Shown: positions 1 to 8,835 of the stretch, piece by piece | How positions within the stretch are numbered: position 1 is the stretch's first letter | Layout: the number at the start of each line of letters is the position of its first letter | Origin: Pseudomonadales bacterium | Lineage (GTDB): Bacteria > Pseudomonadota > Gammaproteobacteria > Pseudomonadales > JAHRWD01 | DNA length: 64,000 bases | Assembly (NCBI GenBank): GCA_029210125.1 | Contig: JARGPR010000001.1 | Coordinates: 62,001-126,000, forward strand | Direction: 5' to 3' | Made by a program: the position numbers and the translations under genes | Notes under the pieces: generated by a model | What the model was told of the DNA's origin: nothing | What the model saw: only the letters and a program-made list of their open reading frames with translations | Databases searched by the model: none

Positions 1-2330
1 ATAAGTCGATTGTCGCCCTTACGGAGGCGCGAGAAACCGAGAAGAAAATTTTTCTGGTAGCACAGAAAGAAGCTTCGGTTGATGATCCAGGGTTTGACGA
101 TCTTCATAGCATAGGAACCATAGCAACTCTGCTGCAAATGATCAGGCTGCCTGACGGCACTGTCAAAATTTTGGTTGAAGGCGAGCACCGGGCACGACTC
201 ACAGACTTCATCGATGAGCCAAACCTGTATCAGGCCAGGGTTGATCGCTTAACTGAAGCCACCGACGTTTCAAATAATCGAGAACTAGATGTTCTTTCGA
301 GATCTCTTCGCAGTCGTTTTGACCAATACGTTCAAGTCAGTAAGAAAATCCCATCCGAAGTAATTGATTCTGTTGCTGATATAGATGATGTCAGTCGCAT
401 GATAGATACCATTACGGCTCATATGACACTAGGTCTGGCAGAGAAACAGCAAATCCTCGCCGTTGAAAGCCTTGCTCAACGAATCGAAAAACTGCTTGAA
501 TTAATCGAAACCGAGATTGATCTTATACAGGTTGATAAAAGGATTCGTGGTCGGGTTAAAACTCAGATGGAAAAGAGCCAGCGCGAGTATTATCTCAACG
601 AGCAAATGAAAGCGATCCAGAAAGAGATGGGTGACTTGGATGCCGGCGGAAACGATATGGAGCAATATGAAGCTCGTATCGAGGAAGCTGGCATGAGTGC
701 CGAGGCGGTCGATAAAGCCAACGCTGAACTCGCTAAATTGAAGATGATGTCACCCATGTCAGCTGAGGCGTCGGTGGTGCGTGGATACCTTGACTGGATC
801 CTTGGGTTGCCCTGGAAAAAACGTAGTAAGATCAGTTCTAACCTTGATCGAGCGGAGAAAATCCTCAACGAAGATCATTACGGGTTAGCAGATGTTAAAG
901 AACGGGTGACTGAATACCTGGCAGTTCAGAAACGAGTCCGGAAAATCAAAGGTCCAGTCCTCTGTTTAGTGGGGCCTCCCGGCGTAGGTAAAACTTCGCT
1001 GGGAGAGTCGATCGCTCGAGCCACCAATAGAAAATTCATCCGGATGTCCCTTGGTGGGGTACGTGATGAAGCGGAAATCAGAGGACATCGTAGAACCTAT
1101 ATTGGATCGATGCCGGGTAAGCTTGTGCAAAAAATGTCGAAGGCTGGTGTTAAAAATCCGCTATTCCTGCTTGATGAAATCGATAAAATGGGTATGGATC
1201 ACCGCGGTGATCCCGCATCCGCTTTGCTTGAAGTATTAGACCCTGAACAAAATAGTACCTTTAACGACCACTATCTGGAGGTTGACTACGATCTTTCGGA
1301 TGTGATGTTCGTTTGTACCTCAAACACCATGAATATCCCCGGCCCTTTACTCGATCGAATGGAAGTAATTCGTATCCCCGGGTATACCGAAGATGAAAAA
1401 CTGAATATTGCTAACCGATATTTGATACCGAAGCAGATCAAAAACAGCGGTCTTAAAAAAAATGAGCTGAAGCTTGATGATAATGCTGTTCGCAGTGTGA
1501 TCCGGTTTTACACTCGAGAAGCCGGTGTTCGAGAGCTTGAGAGACAAATAGCCAAACTTTGCCGTAAGCTGGTGAAAGAGAATACCCTGGCCAAGACCCA
1601 TGAGCCGGTCGAAGTGAATAATGATAACCTTGAACACTATTTGGGTGTCCACAGGTATACCTATGGGCGTGCAGAAGAAGATAACCAGATAGGGCAGGTG
1701 ACTGGCCTTGCCTGGACGCAGGTTGGTGGTGAGCTACTTACAATCGAAGCAGTTGCGATGCAAGGTACGGGCAAAGTATTTAGTACCGGTTCCCTTGGTG
1801 ACGTGATGCAAGAATCGATTCAGGCTGCAAGAACCGTAGTGCGTAGTCGCGCAGATGCGCTTGGTATTGAATCAGGTTTTCATGAATCCACCGATATTCA
1901 CATTCATGTGCCTGAAGGTGCAACACCGAAGGATGGACCTAGTGCTGGTGTAGGGATGTGCACCGCATTAGTGTCGGTGCTAACTGGAATTCCTGTTCGT
2001 GCAGATGTGGCTATGACTGGCGAAATAACACTTCGTGGTCAGGTATTACCTATCGGTGGGCTCAAGGAGAAGTTGCTCGCGGCTCATCGTGGAGGTATAT
2101 CTACGGTATTAATACCGGATGAAAACCTGCGGGATTTGAAGGAAATACCTAATAATATTAAGGATGAACTGGATATTATCCCGGTTAAATGGATAGATGA
2201 GGTTCTTAATGTGGCTCTCGAGCGAAGTCCGCAGCCGCTCACAAAAAAGAAAAGTACTTCAAAAGCAACCTCCGGAGGGCGTAAAAAATCCCCGGCAAGT
2301 AGTACTAAAAAACATATTAGCACCCATTAA
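1..2330 (+). CDS. lon: ATP-dependent protease Lon (5' partial)
   Basis: Cytoplasmic AAA+ serine protease that degrades misfolded and regulatory proteins. The reading frame is open from base 3, so the N-terminus lies outside the window; the first Met in the frame (138) is internal to the substrate-binding N domain. Seen in order: N domain and coiled coil, Walker A GPPGVGKTS (codons from 972), Walker B LFLLDEIDKM, then the C-terminal protease domain with the Ser in PKDGPSAG (codon 1941) and the Lys of GGLKEKLLAA (codon 2070), the family's Ser-Lys dyad. The last ~35 residues form a Lys/Ser/Thr-rich basic tail that E. coli Lon lacks. Followed by hupB, as in Pseudomonas. Confidence 0.97.
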   Translation, partial: KSIVALTEARETEKKIFLVAQKEASVDDPGFDDLHSIGTIATLLQMIRLPDGTVKILVEGEHRARLTDFIDEPNLYQARVDRLTEATDVSNNRELDVLSRSLRSRFDQYVQVSKKIPSEVIDSVADIDDVSRMIDTITAHMTLGLAEKQQILAVESLAQRIEKLLELIETEIDLIQVDKRIRGRVKTQMEKSQREYYLNEQMKAIQKEMGDLDAGGNDMEQYEARIEEAGMSAEAVDKANAELAKLKMMSPMSAEASVVRGYLDWILGLPWKKRSKISSNLDRAEKILNEDHYGLADVKERVTEYLAVQKRVRKIKGPVLCLVGPPGVGKTSLGESIARATNRKFIRMSLGGVRDEAEIRGHRRTYIGSMPGKLVQKMSKAGVKNPLFLLDEIDKMGMDHRGDPASALLEVLDPEQNSTFNDHYLEVDYDLSDVMFVCTSNTMNIPGPLLDRMEVIRIPGYTEDEKLNIANRYLIPKQIKNSGLKKNELKLDDNAVRSVIRFYTREAGVRELERQIAKLCRKLVKENTLAKTHEPVEVNNDNLEHYLGVHRYTYGRAEEDNQIGQVTGLAWTQVGGELLTIEAVAMQGTGKVFSTGSLGDVMQESIQAARTVVRSRADALGIESGFHESTDIHIHVPEGATPKDGPSAGVGMCTALVSVLTGIPVRADVAMTGEITLRGQVLPIGGLKEKLLAAHRGGISTVLIPDENLRDLKEIPNNIKDELDIIPVKWIDEVLNVALERSPQPLTKKKSTSKATSGGRKKSPASSTKKHISTH

Positions 2331-2355
2331 TATTGGCTCGACCTCTCCTAGTTCC

Positions 2356-2384
2356 TTGACGAGGATATGCTCAATTGGTATAAA
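2356..2384 (+). promoter_or_regulatory. Sigma-70 promoter of hupB
   Basis: TTGACG (2356-2361) and TATAAA (2379-2384) are separated by exactly 17 bases, close to the sigma-70 consensus. They sit between the lon stop and the hupB start, so hupB can be expressed independently of lon. Inferred from sequence only. Confidence 0.7.
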
Positions 2385-2450
2385 ACGTCATGCTTGCTCG
2401 GGAGCAAATAGAATACCCCATAACGACAACAAGAAAACAAAGGTGATAGA

Positions 2451-2726
2451 GTGAATAAGTCTGAATTAATCGATGCAGTTGCTGAATCTGCTGATCTTTC
2501 AAAAGCATCAGCAGGTCGCGCAGTTGATGCATTTGTCGAAGCGATAACAGGTGCGTTAAAGGAAGGAGACTCGGTTGCATTGGTCGGGTTTGGTACTTTT
2601 TCAGTAAAAGAGAGGGCTGCTCGTACAGGCCGTAACCCTCAAACAGGTCAGCCCATTGAAATTAAAGCGGCGACCATTCCTAGCTTCAAAGCAGGCAAAG
2701 GGTTGAAGGATGCTGTAAACGGCTGA
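2451..2726 (+). CDS. hupB: DNA-binding protein HU-beta
   Basis: Small basic nucleoid protein of 91 residues, the usual HU length, that binds and bends DNA as a dimer. The HU signature is present: N-terminal helices ([18 protein letters not shown]), [20 protein letters not shown], and the C-terminal arm return [15 protein letters not shown]. The start is GTG with AGGTGA four bases upstream. It has its own promoter at 2356 and a strong terminator at 2818, so it is probably monocistronic and highly expressed. The lon-hupB-ppiD order matches Pseudomonas. Confidence 0.97.
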   Translation: MNKSELIDAVAESADLSKASAGRAVDAFVEAITGALKEGDSVALVGFGTFSVKERAARTGRNPQTGQPIEIKAATIPSFKAGKGLKDAVNG

Positions 2727-2817
2727 TAAGCCGATGAGTGCTAGTACTGCACTGAATTAATTAAGCCCATTTTTAACAACATATAAAGCTGTATTTATTG
2801 AGTTGAATGGGCTGAAA

Positions 2818-2856
2818 TACAAAAAAAGCGCATCATTTGAATGCGCTTTTTTTGTA
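2818..2856 (+). terminator. Rho-independent terminator after hupB
   Basis: A near-perfect hairpin: A-tract plus AGCGCAT, a short loop, ATGCGCT, then seven T residues. It lies 92 bases after hupB and before ppiD. The A- and T-tracts are symmetric, so it could act in both directions. Confidence 0.9.
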
Positions 2857-2899
2857 TCTCAAGTCTATAAACATGAACACCCGTGATTTAGGAGGAGCC

Positions 2900-4780
2900 A
2901 TGCTTCAGAATATTCGTGACAACATGCAGGGAGTGATTGCGAAAATCATTATCGGACTGATAGTGATTACCTTTGCATTGTTCGGTATCGACTCGATCTT
3001 TAGTGGCGCAAGCGAGCAACCAGCGGTTGATATCAACGGGGTTGAAATTACTGAGCGAGAATTGCAAAACGCCATCATGCTTGAAAAGCGTAAGCTCGCC
3101 GCTCGTGCAGGGGAATCCTTCGATCCCAGTTTGATAGATGATGAAATGCTACGCCCCGGCGTTCAGCAGCGTTTGGTCAATCGTCAGTTGTTGGTGCAGT
3201 ACGCTGATCAGCAGGGCATGAACGTTGATAAAGTAACGGTTGATGAGTTAATCCGTTCCCAGGCTGATTTCCAGTTGGACGGTGTGTTTAATCAAAAATT
3301 ATTTGCTCGCGCGCTCAACAATAGCGGTTTAACACCGCAGACTTATGTTCGTTCGGTACGGGAAGAGATGATGTTGACCCAAGTAGCATCAGCTTACATA
3401 AATTCTGAATTTATCTCAGATCAAGAATTAACCAGAGTTGCAACACTGATGCAACAAACTCGAAGTTTCAGCTATGCAACCATCACACAGGAATCTGTGA
3501 AAGAAACCATTAACGTCGACAAGTCTCAACTGGAGGAGCATTACCAGAAAAATAGTGATCGGTTTATGACCCCGGAAAAAGTGGCTATTCAATATATTGA
3601 ACTGAACAAGAAATCGATCGCCGACTCAATTGAGATTAGCGAACAAGCCATTCAAGATGAATTTGAGCTTGAGGTCGGTGAGGACTCTCGTAAAGCACAA
3701 CGAACCGCTGCACATATTTTGATTGAAGTGGATGAAACAAACCCCGAGCAGGCTATTGAAAAAGCTCGATCCCTTAAACTGCAACTAGCAAAGGGCGCGA
3801 GCTTTGAAGAGATAGCAAAGCAGCATTCAGACGATAAAGGTTCAGCTGCGGAAGGCGGCCAGTTGGGTGTTACCGAAGGAGATACTTTCCCGGTTGAGTT
3901 TGAAACTGCTCTGGCGGAACTTGAAGTGGGCCAGGTATCAGAACCTATTAAAACCGATGCAGGTTATCATTTGATCAAATTAGTGGATAGTCACGTGCCT
4001 GCGCCGTTAGTGTTTGCGGACAATCGTGCCCGGCTTCTCCAGCAACTAAAAGCTGATCAGGTCGAGAAACAGTTCATACAGGCAGCGGAAGATTTGGCTG
4101 ATCTCGCCTTTGAATCTTCGGATTTAGCTGAACCTTCAGAAGAACTTGGTCTTAAAATTCAGGCTATACCATTATTTGACCGTTCCAGCAACGAAGGATT
4201 GTTGAGCAATCGATCTGTGGTTGCTGCGGCATTTTCAGATGAGGTGAAATTGGAGGGCAATAACAGCGCGCCAATTGATCTGGGCGGAGACCGACTAATA
4301 GTATTGCGAGTAAGTCAGCACCAAAAACCACGCCAGCTTTCATTTGCAGAATCTGAAAATAGTGTCAAAAAGGACTATGTTGCAACCCTGGCTAGAGCTC
4401 AAGTGGCCACTATTGGAGAGCAAGCATTCAAGGATTTGAGCGATGGTGCAACCGCTTCCGAGTTGGCGGAGAAATACCATCTTGAATGGAATGCTTCTCA
4501 TGATGTGATTCGAGCTGTGAAGGAGGTCCCACAGGATATTTTAAGGCAAGCCTTTAGCATGACTCCCGCGACTGATGAAAAACCATCTATTAGCACGGTA
4601 AATATGGCTAACGGTGACTTTACCTTGATTGTTTTGACTAAGGTTACTGATGTTGCTGATAACATGAGTGAGCAGGAGCGCAAACAATTCCGCCAGTCAT
4701 TAGCATCCTTTTCAGGTCAGACCCAGTTTGAGGCTTTAACCAGAACATTGCGTGAAAATGCCGATATACGGGTATTTTAG
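2900..4780 (+). CDS. ppiD: Peptidylprolyl isomerase PpiD (SurA N-terminal domain)
   Basis: Inner-membrane-anchored periplasmic folding factor that contacts proteins leaving the Sec translocon. I start it at ATG 2900, with AGGAGG at 2890-2895; the longer TTG frame from 2837 begins inside the hupB terminator. This gives 626 residues (E. coli PpiD is 623). A single N-terminal transmembrane helix spans about residues 13-33 (IAKIIIGLIVITFALFGI), then a SurA-like chaperone region, then a parvulin domain in the middle (RTAAHILIEV ... GGQLGVTEGDTFPVEFE ... GYHLIKLVD), and a C-terminal region. E. coli PpiD's parvulin domain is inactive; activity here is not decidable. Confidence 0.93.
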   Translation: MLQNIRDNMQGVIAKIIIGLIVITFALFGIDSIFSGASEQPAVDINGVEITERELQNAIMLEKRKLAARAGESFDPSLIDDEMLRPGVQQRLVNRQLLVQYADQQGMNVDKVTVDELIRSQADFQLDGVFNQKLFARALNNSGLTPQTYVRSVREEMMLTQVASAYINSEFISDQELTRVATLMQQTRSFSYATITQESVKETINVDKSQLEEHYQKNSDRFMTPEKVAIQYIELNKKSIADSIEISEQAIQDEFELEVGEDSRKAQRTAAHILIEVDETNPEQAIEKARSLKLQLAKGASFEEIAKQHSDDKGSAAEGGQLGVTEGDTFPVEFETALAELEVGQVSEPIKTDAGYHLIKLVDSHVPAPLVFADNRARLLQQLKADQVEKQFIQAAEDLADLAFESSDLAEPSEELGLKIQAIPLFDRSSNEGLLSNRSVVAAAFSDEVKLEGNNSAPIDLGGDRLIVLRVSQHQKPRQLSFAESENSVKKDYVATLARAQVATIGEQAFKDLSDGATASELAEKYHLEWNASHDVIRAVKEVPQDILRQAFSMTPATDEKPSISTVNMANGDFTLIVLTKVTDVADNMSEQERKQFRQSLASFSGQTQFEALTRTLRENADIRVF

Positions 4781-4903
4781 ATGTGACTGGCTATCAGCAG
4801 ATAACGACTGTTGATTGCTGGTGGGTTATGGAAATTAGGCTTATTTAAGTCTAGAACAGACTGATGACAGAATATTTTTTCGGTGTTCGAAGAAGGTCAA
4901 ACG

Positions 4904-4931
4904 GCTACTCTGCGGAAACCCGCAGAGTAGC
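4904..4931. terminator. Hairpin between convergent ppiD and fabI
   Basis: A perfect 12-bp stem, GCTACTCTGCGG paired with CCGCAGAGTAGC, with a 4-base loop, lying between two convergent genes. T-richness after either arm is modest, so it is most likely a shared bidirectional terminator. Confidence 0.75.
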
Positions 4932-4942
4932 TTCTAGCTCGT

Positions 4943-5737
4943 TTATCCCGCAGGTTCGATATCACCCATAGCGGTAGTGTTAAAGCCACCGTCTACGTAA
5001 AGTACTTCTCCGCTGATTCCACTTGCCAAGTCTGAGCAAAGAAATGCAGCAGCGTTACCAACTTCATCCGTAGTGACATTTCGGCGTAAAGGAGTTTGAG
5101 CTTCGTTGTGCGATAGCATCTTTTTGAAATCCTTAATGCCCGATGCAGCTAAAGTTCGAATCGGACCGGCTGAAATTGCGTTGACTCGAATACCATCGGA
5201 TCCCATGCTACCCGCTAAATATCGAACACTGGCTTCCAGACTAGCCTTCGCTAGGCCCATCACGTTGTAGTTAGGCATGGTTCGTTGAGAGCCTAGATAG
5301 GTCAAGGTCAGTAACGCCCCGTCGCGCCCCTGAAGCATCGGTTTTGCAGCCTTGGCAAGGGCTACAAAACTATAGGCGCTGATGTCGTGGGCAATTTTGA
5401 AACCTTCGCGTGTGGATGCATCAACAAAATCACCATCTAGTTCATCCCGTGGCGCAAAACCTACGCAGTGAACTACGATATCGATGCCATCCCAGGTTTG
5501 TCCAAGATCTGTAAATACCTGATCAATTTCTGCATCATCTGCAACATCGCAGGGAAATACCAAATCAGAATTCCATTCGCTAGCAAACTTGGTCACGCGA
5601 TCTTTAAGTTTGTCATTTTGATAGGTAAAGGCGAGTTCAGCACCTTCACGGTGCATGGCATCAGCGATGCCGTAGGCAATAGAAAGTTTGCTGGCAACGC
5701 CGACAATCAGTGCTCTTTTACCGGTAAGAAAACCCAT
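4943..5737 (-). CDS. fabI: Enoyl-ACP reductase (NADH) FabI
   Basis: Catalyses the last step of each fatty-acid elongation cycle, reducing trans-2-enoyl-ACP. It has 264 residues, the normal length. The N-terminus [20 protein letters not shown] is the FabI-type Rossmann start, and the Tyr-x6-Lys catalytic pair is in YNVMGLAK, preceded by the typical [12 protein letters not shown]. An AAGGA ribosome site precedes the ATG. It is convergent with ppiD across a strong hairpin. FabI is the target of triclosan-type inhibitors; nothing here suggests resistance. Confidence 0.96.
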   Translation of the reverse strand: MGFLTGKRALIVGVASKLSIAYGIADAMHREGAELAFTYQNDKLKDRVTKFASEWNSDLVFPCDVADDAEIDQVFTDLGQTWDGIDIVVHCVGFAPRDELDGDFVDASTREGFKIAHDISAYSFVALAKAAKPMLQGRDGALLTLTYLGSQRTMPNYNVMGLAKASLEASVRYLAGSMGSDGIRVNAISAGPIRTLAASGIKDFKKMLSHNEAQTPLRRNVTTDEVGNAAAFLCSDLASGISGEVLYVDGGFNTTAMGDIEPAG

Positions 5738-5886
5738 AAGACATTCCTTATTTTTTGTTTTAGATAAATAAAATGGAGCTGTTTTTTATGGTCGCAGTAT
5801 AAATTAAAAGTGTCCTTGATGCGATTTCAGTGCTTAGCGGAAGTTTCGCAAGAGTGTTGAAAGGTGCTGGCCGTGCAAGCGAATGC

Positions 5887-6729
5887 TTACATTACAATCC
5901 GATAGATCACCGTGCCGCGAATATAGACTTTTTGATCCACTGCTCCAGCTAACTCTACATCACACCAAAACAACTCTTCATCCCGCTGCGTCACCGTACT
6001 GTAAGCTACCAGATCAGTCTGTGGTGGTGGGCCAAGGACCTGTGCCTGAATGGCAGGTGTTGATGCTTTGTACATTCCAGGGCCAGTTTCCGCCCATGCA
6101 GCCATGGCACCTGTGGTGTCGAACAGAGCCAGCGCAGCACCCTCATGAACACCCTCGATATCAGCATTATTATCCTGCCAGGGCATGATCAATCGAGACC
6201 GACCACCTTTCATCAGCTCGGCTTTAATACCTCGGTTTCCTATAAAAGAGTTCATGCCGATTCGTTCACCCATTGGGCCGGGATCCACTTCACCACTATC
6301 ACCGATGGCGGTTTTTAAATCAGCAGCTTGCTTACCAAAACGACCTCGAACGGCAACGGAAGCACTGGCAATAGGTTTGTTTTCTGTAGTTTTAACTTCG
6401 ATGTTTAAGAAGCACAGCTCCTTGCCGCGGCGAAGTAGTTTTACATTGGCATATACCGCCTCATTGATTGCGGCGGCAAGGTAATTGATTTGGAAGCCGA
6501 CGGTATGCAAGGGACCAGCATCCGCACCCAGCGTTGCACGGGAGACGGCATGGGCACCAATAACAACTAATGAGGCAGCTACCCCACCATGCAATACGCC
6601 GCCAGGGTTGCAGTTATCCTCGTTAAAAGGAAGTTCCAGCGTAGCGTCTTCAACACTAAGTGTTTTGGTAACAATTCCTAACGTTGAAACGTAGGGTGAT
6701 TCAGCGAGCCAGTTATGCGCAAATTCCAT
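5887..6729 (-). CDS. PaaI-like thioesterase with two hot-dog domains
   Basis: A 280-residue protein made of two tandem hot-dog folds. The first has the PaaI signature GGVLHGGVAASLVV (about residue 43), the second a degenerate copy, GVHEGAALALFDTTGAMA (about residue 193). Such proteins hydrolyse acyl-CoA thioesters or act in aryl/acyl-CoA catabolism; the substrate is unknown. It lies 149 bp upstream of fabI on the same strand. Its neighbour at 6893, on the opposite strand, is a single-domain member of the same fold. Confidence 0.85.
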   Translation of the reverse strand: MEFAHNWLAESPYVSTLGIVTKTLSVEDATLELPFNEDNCNPGGVLHGGVAASLVVIGAHAVSRATLGADAGPLHTVGFQINYLAAAINEAVYANVKLLRRGKELCFLNIEVKTTENKPIASASVAVRGRFGKQAADLKTAIGDSGEVDPGPMGERIGMNSFIGNRGIKAELMKGGRSRLIMPWQDNNADIEGVHEGAALALFDTTGAMAAWAETGPGMYKASTPAIQAQVLGPPPQTDLVAYSTVTQRDEELFWCDVELAGAVDQKVYIRGTVIYRIVM

Positions 6730-6892
6730 TTTATTTCGCCTTTAAGTGGGTAACTAAAAAAATGAGTGAGGGCCTAGTTGGTTGCAGGTTGGCCATTGTT
6801 TGTGTCGCTAGCCATATACAAAAAATTTCGGTTTCGTATTATGCTAACCCACTCTACAACCATTCCAATAATAAATTACAAGGACAGATATC

Positions 6893-7345
6893 ATGCCAGA
6901 ACTTCCAAAGTTTGAAAATTTTAATCAGGACATAGCAGATGCAATGTTGGCCGGCTCCGCAAAAGTGCAAACGGGTATTGCCGGCTATCTTGGCATCAAG
7001 TTAGTAGAATTTGGTCCCGGCACTTTGGTTGCGGAAATGGATGTAACTGATGAGTTGATTACACCCAATGGTGCTATGCACGGTGGTGTTATGGCTGCTT
7101 TTATGGATCACGTGTTGGGTGTGGTTTGTTATCCGGTTATGGATGCTGGCAAATGGGCTGCAACCACCGAATTTAAACTGAACTATATGGCTGCGATTCG
7201 AGGCGGAAAACTAACAGCAAAATCAGAAGTGGTCTCAATGACGCGCTCTACAATTGTAGTGCGTGCACTGGTGGAAAATGAAGGGCGTTTATGCTGTTCT
7301 GCCCAGGGTACGCTATTGATTCGAGAGCCCAAAAACAAAGGCTGA
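6893..7345 (+). CDS. PaaI family thioesterase (single hot-dog domain)
   Basis: 150 residues, the normal size for one hot-dog thioesterase. The catalytic-region motif PNGAMHGGVMAAFMDHVLG and the downstream WAATTEFKLNYMAA strand match the PaaI/YbdB family. AAGGACA upstream of the ATG gives a reasonable ribosome site. It is divergent from the double hot-dog gene at 5887, with 163 bp between them. Acyl-CoA hydrolysis is expected; the chain specificity is not visible. Confidence 0.88.
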   Translation: MPELPKFENFNQDIADAMLAGSAKVQTGIAGYLGIKLVEFGPGTLVAEMDVTDELITPNGAMHGGVMAAFMDHVLGVVCYPVMDAGKWAATTEFKLNYMAAIRGGKLTAKSEVVSMTRSTIVVRALVENEGRLCCSAQGTLLIREPKNKG

Positions 7346-7593
7346 TAACCTTTTTTGAAATAGTAAGCAGGCTGAAGAATAAACTATTCCTCATAAACCA
7401 ATTGGCGATTCGATGCTTGCTGGCATAACTAGTAAGGGTTATGATTCGAGGGATTTTTATCAGTTTCGTCCATCTGTACGTCGTCGGTTCGAATTGAACC
7501 GTATACGCTATGGGGAGGGCCTGTGTAATCAAAAGCGTCTAAACCTTAAATTAGGCAGTGTTTAGACAGTTTAACAATAATAGGAGAAAGCAT

Positions 7594-8679
7594 ATGAAAG
7601 CTGCGGTTTACCGAGGTTTAGAAAAGCCAATTTTGGTAGAAGATGTTGAGCTCGCTTCAACTGAAGGAAACGAAGTATTGGTCGATGTCAACTCATGTGG
7701 CGTTTGTCACAGTGACTTGCATATCATGAATATGATGCCGGAAGCACCCATGCCAATGATCTTTGGCCATGAAGCGGCAGGCGTTGTAAATGAGGTTGGC
7801 GAAAATGTTACTTCAGTAAAACCGGGCGATCATGTCATTATCGCTTTCTATGGATCTTGTGGTTTCTGTTTCCATTGCGTCAAAGGTATGCGTAACCTTT
7901 GTACTAATCGTGATTTTGCTGACCGACAGTTCGATGGTGCACGTCCCCGTCTAAAAACTGGTGGCGTTCCGACTATGCAGGGTGTGGGTGTCGGTGGCTG
8001 GGCTACTCAGGCTCTTATGCCTGAATCAAGTATTATCAAAGTCCGTGATGATGCGCCCCTCGATAAAATTGGCTTGATCGGTTGTGGCGTAATGACCGGT
8101 GTTGGTGCTGCGATTCATACCGCTAAAGTTGAACCAGGTTCTGATGTTGCAGTGATCGGTTGTGGTGGTGTTGGGCTCAACATTATCCAGGGAGCTCGTC
8201 TTGCTGGCGCAAACAAAATCATCGCAGTTGATTTGATGGACAGCAAACTCGAAATGGCTCGCCAGTTTGGTGCGACCCATTGCGTAAGTGGCGCAAACGG
8301 TGATCCGGTTGCTCAAGTACAGGCACTTGCGCCTACTCTTGACTATGCATTCGAAGCGATTGGCCTTGGCGCAACCGTACAACAAGCATTCGCTATGATT
8401 CGTCCAGGCGGCACCGCAGTAGTGGTTGGTGTTGGAATGGGCAAAGTGGCTGAGCTGCCTGTTGGTGACTTCTTGCAAGAGAAGAAAATCATGGGTTCTA
8501 TGTACGGTTCTGGACAGGTTCACGTCGATATTCCTCGTTTGGTTGACCTCTACATGGAAGGTAAACTGGAGCTTGACGCGTTGATCTCTAAGGTTCGCCC
8601 TTTGAGTGAAGTAAAAGAAGCTTTCGACGACATGACTGGCGGAAACGTTGCCCGTACTATGTTGGATGTAAATGCATAA
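7594..8679 (+). CDS. Zinc-dependent alcohol dehydrogenase (MDR superfamily)
   Basis: NAD(P)-dependent medium-chain dehydrogenase of 361 residues. I use ATG 7594, preceded by TAGGAGAAAG; a longer frame from 7558 has no ribosome site. Catalytic zinc ligands are in GVCHSD and GHEAAG, the structural zinc site is CGFCFHCVKGMRNLC, and the cofactor fold has GCGGVGLN. The closest type I recognise is the class III-like alcohol dehydrogenase group that includes mycobacterial AdhD. With CYP153-type hydroxylases in the same window it could oxidise alkanols, but that link is inference. A 20-bp tandem duplication spans its stop codon. Confidence 0.92.
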   Translation: MKAAVYRGLEKPILVEDVELASTEGNEVLVDVNSCGVCHSDLHIMNMMPEAPMPMIFGHEAAGVVNEVGENVTSVKPGDHVIIAFYGSCGFCFHCVKGMRNLCTNRDFADRQFDGARPRLKTGGVPTMQGVGVGGWATQALMPESSIIKVRDDAPLDKIGLIGCGVMTGVGAAIHTAKVEPGSDVAVIGCGGVGLNIIQGARLAGANKIIAVDLMDSKLEMARQFGATHCVSGANGDPVAQVQALAPTLDYAFEAIGLGATVQQAFAMIRPGGTAVVVGVGMGKVAELPVGDFLQEKKIMGSMYGSGQVHVDIPRLVDLYMEGKLELDALISKVRPLSEVKEAFDDMTGGNVARTMLDVNA

Positions 8680-8700
8680 GGTTGGATGTAAACGCATAAG
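8661..8700 (+). repeat. 20-bp tandem duplication across the adh stop codon
   Basis: Two head-to-tail copies of GTTGGATGTAAATGCATAAG (8661-8680 and 8681-8700) differ at one base (T to C). The first copy encodes the last residues, LDVNA, and the stop; the second repeats the codons outside the gene. This is probably replication slippage. Confidence 0.95.
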
Positions 8701-8731
8701 CAGATAGCAATCCGCTACTGTTGCATGCGAC

Positions 8732-8766
8732 AAAAAGGGCTGCTCGAAAGAGCGGCCCTTTTTTTT
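8732..8766 (+). terminator. Rho-independent terminator after the alcohol dehydrogenase
   Basis: Stem AAGGGCTGCTC / GAGCGGCCCTT (one G-T pair) with a GAAA tetraloop, followed by eight T residues. A textbook terminator for the adh transcript. Confidence 0.93.
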
Positions 8767-8835
8767 GAGAATTAAGCTAAATTGCGCTCAACTCCACGAT
8801 TAAGAACAGATGGATAAAATAAAACAGCCGTTCCC

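Noticed and set aside
2837..2899. Upstream extension of ppiD from TTG 2837
   Set aside because: The start lies inside the hupB terminator hairpin, and ATG 2900 has a strong AGGAGG and a family-typical N-terminus.
8026..8733. 235-codon open frame antisense to the alcohol dehydrogenase
   Set aside because: It is a shadow of the intact, well-motif-supported dehydrogenase; the translation has no family pattern and no ribosome site.
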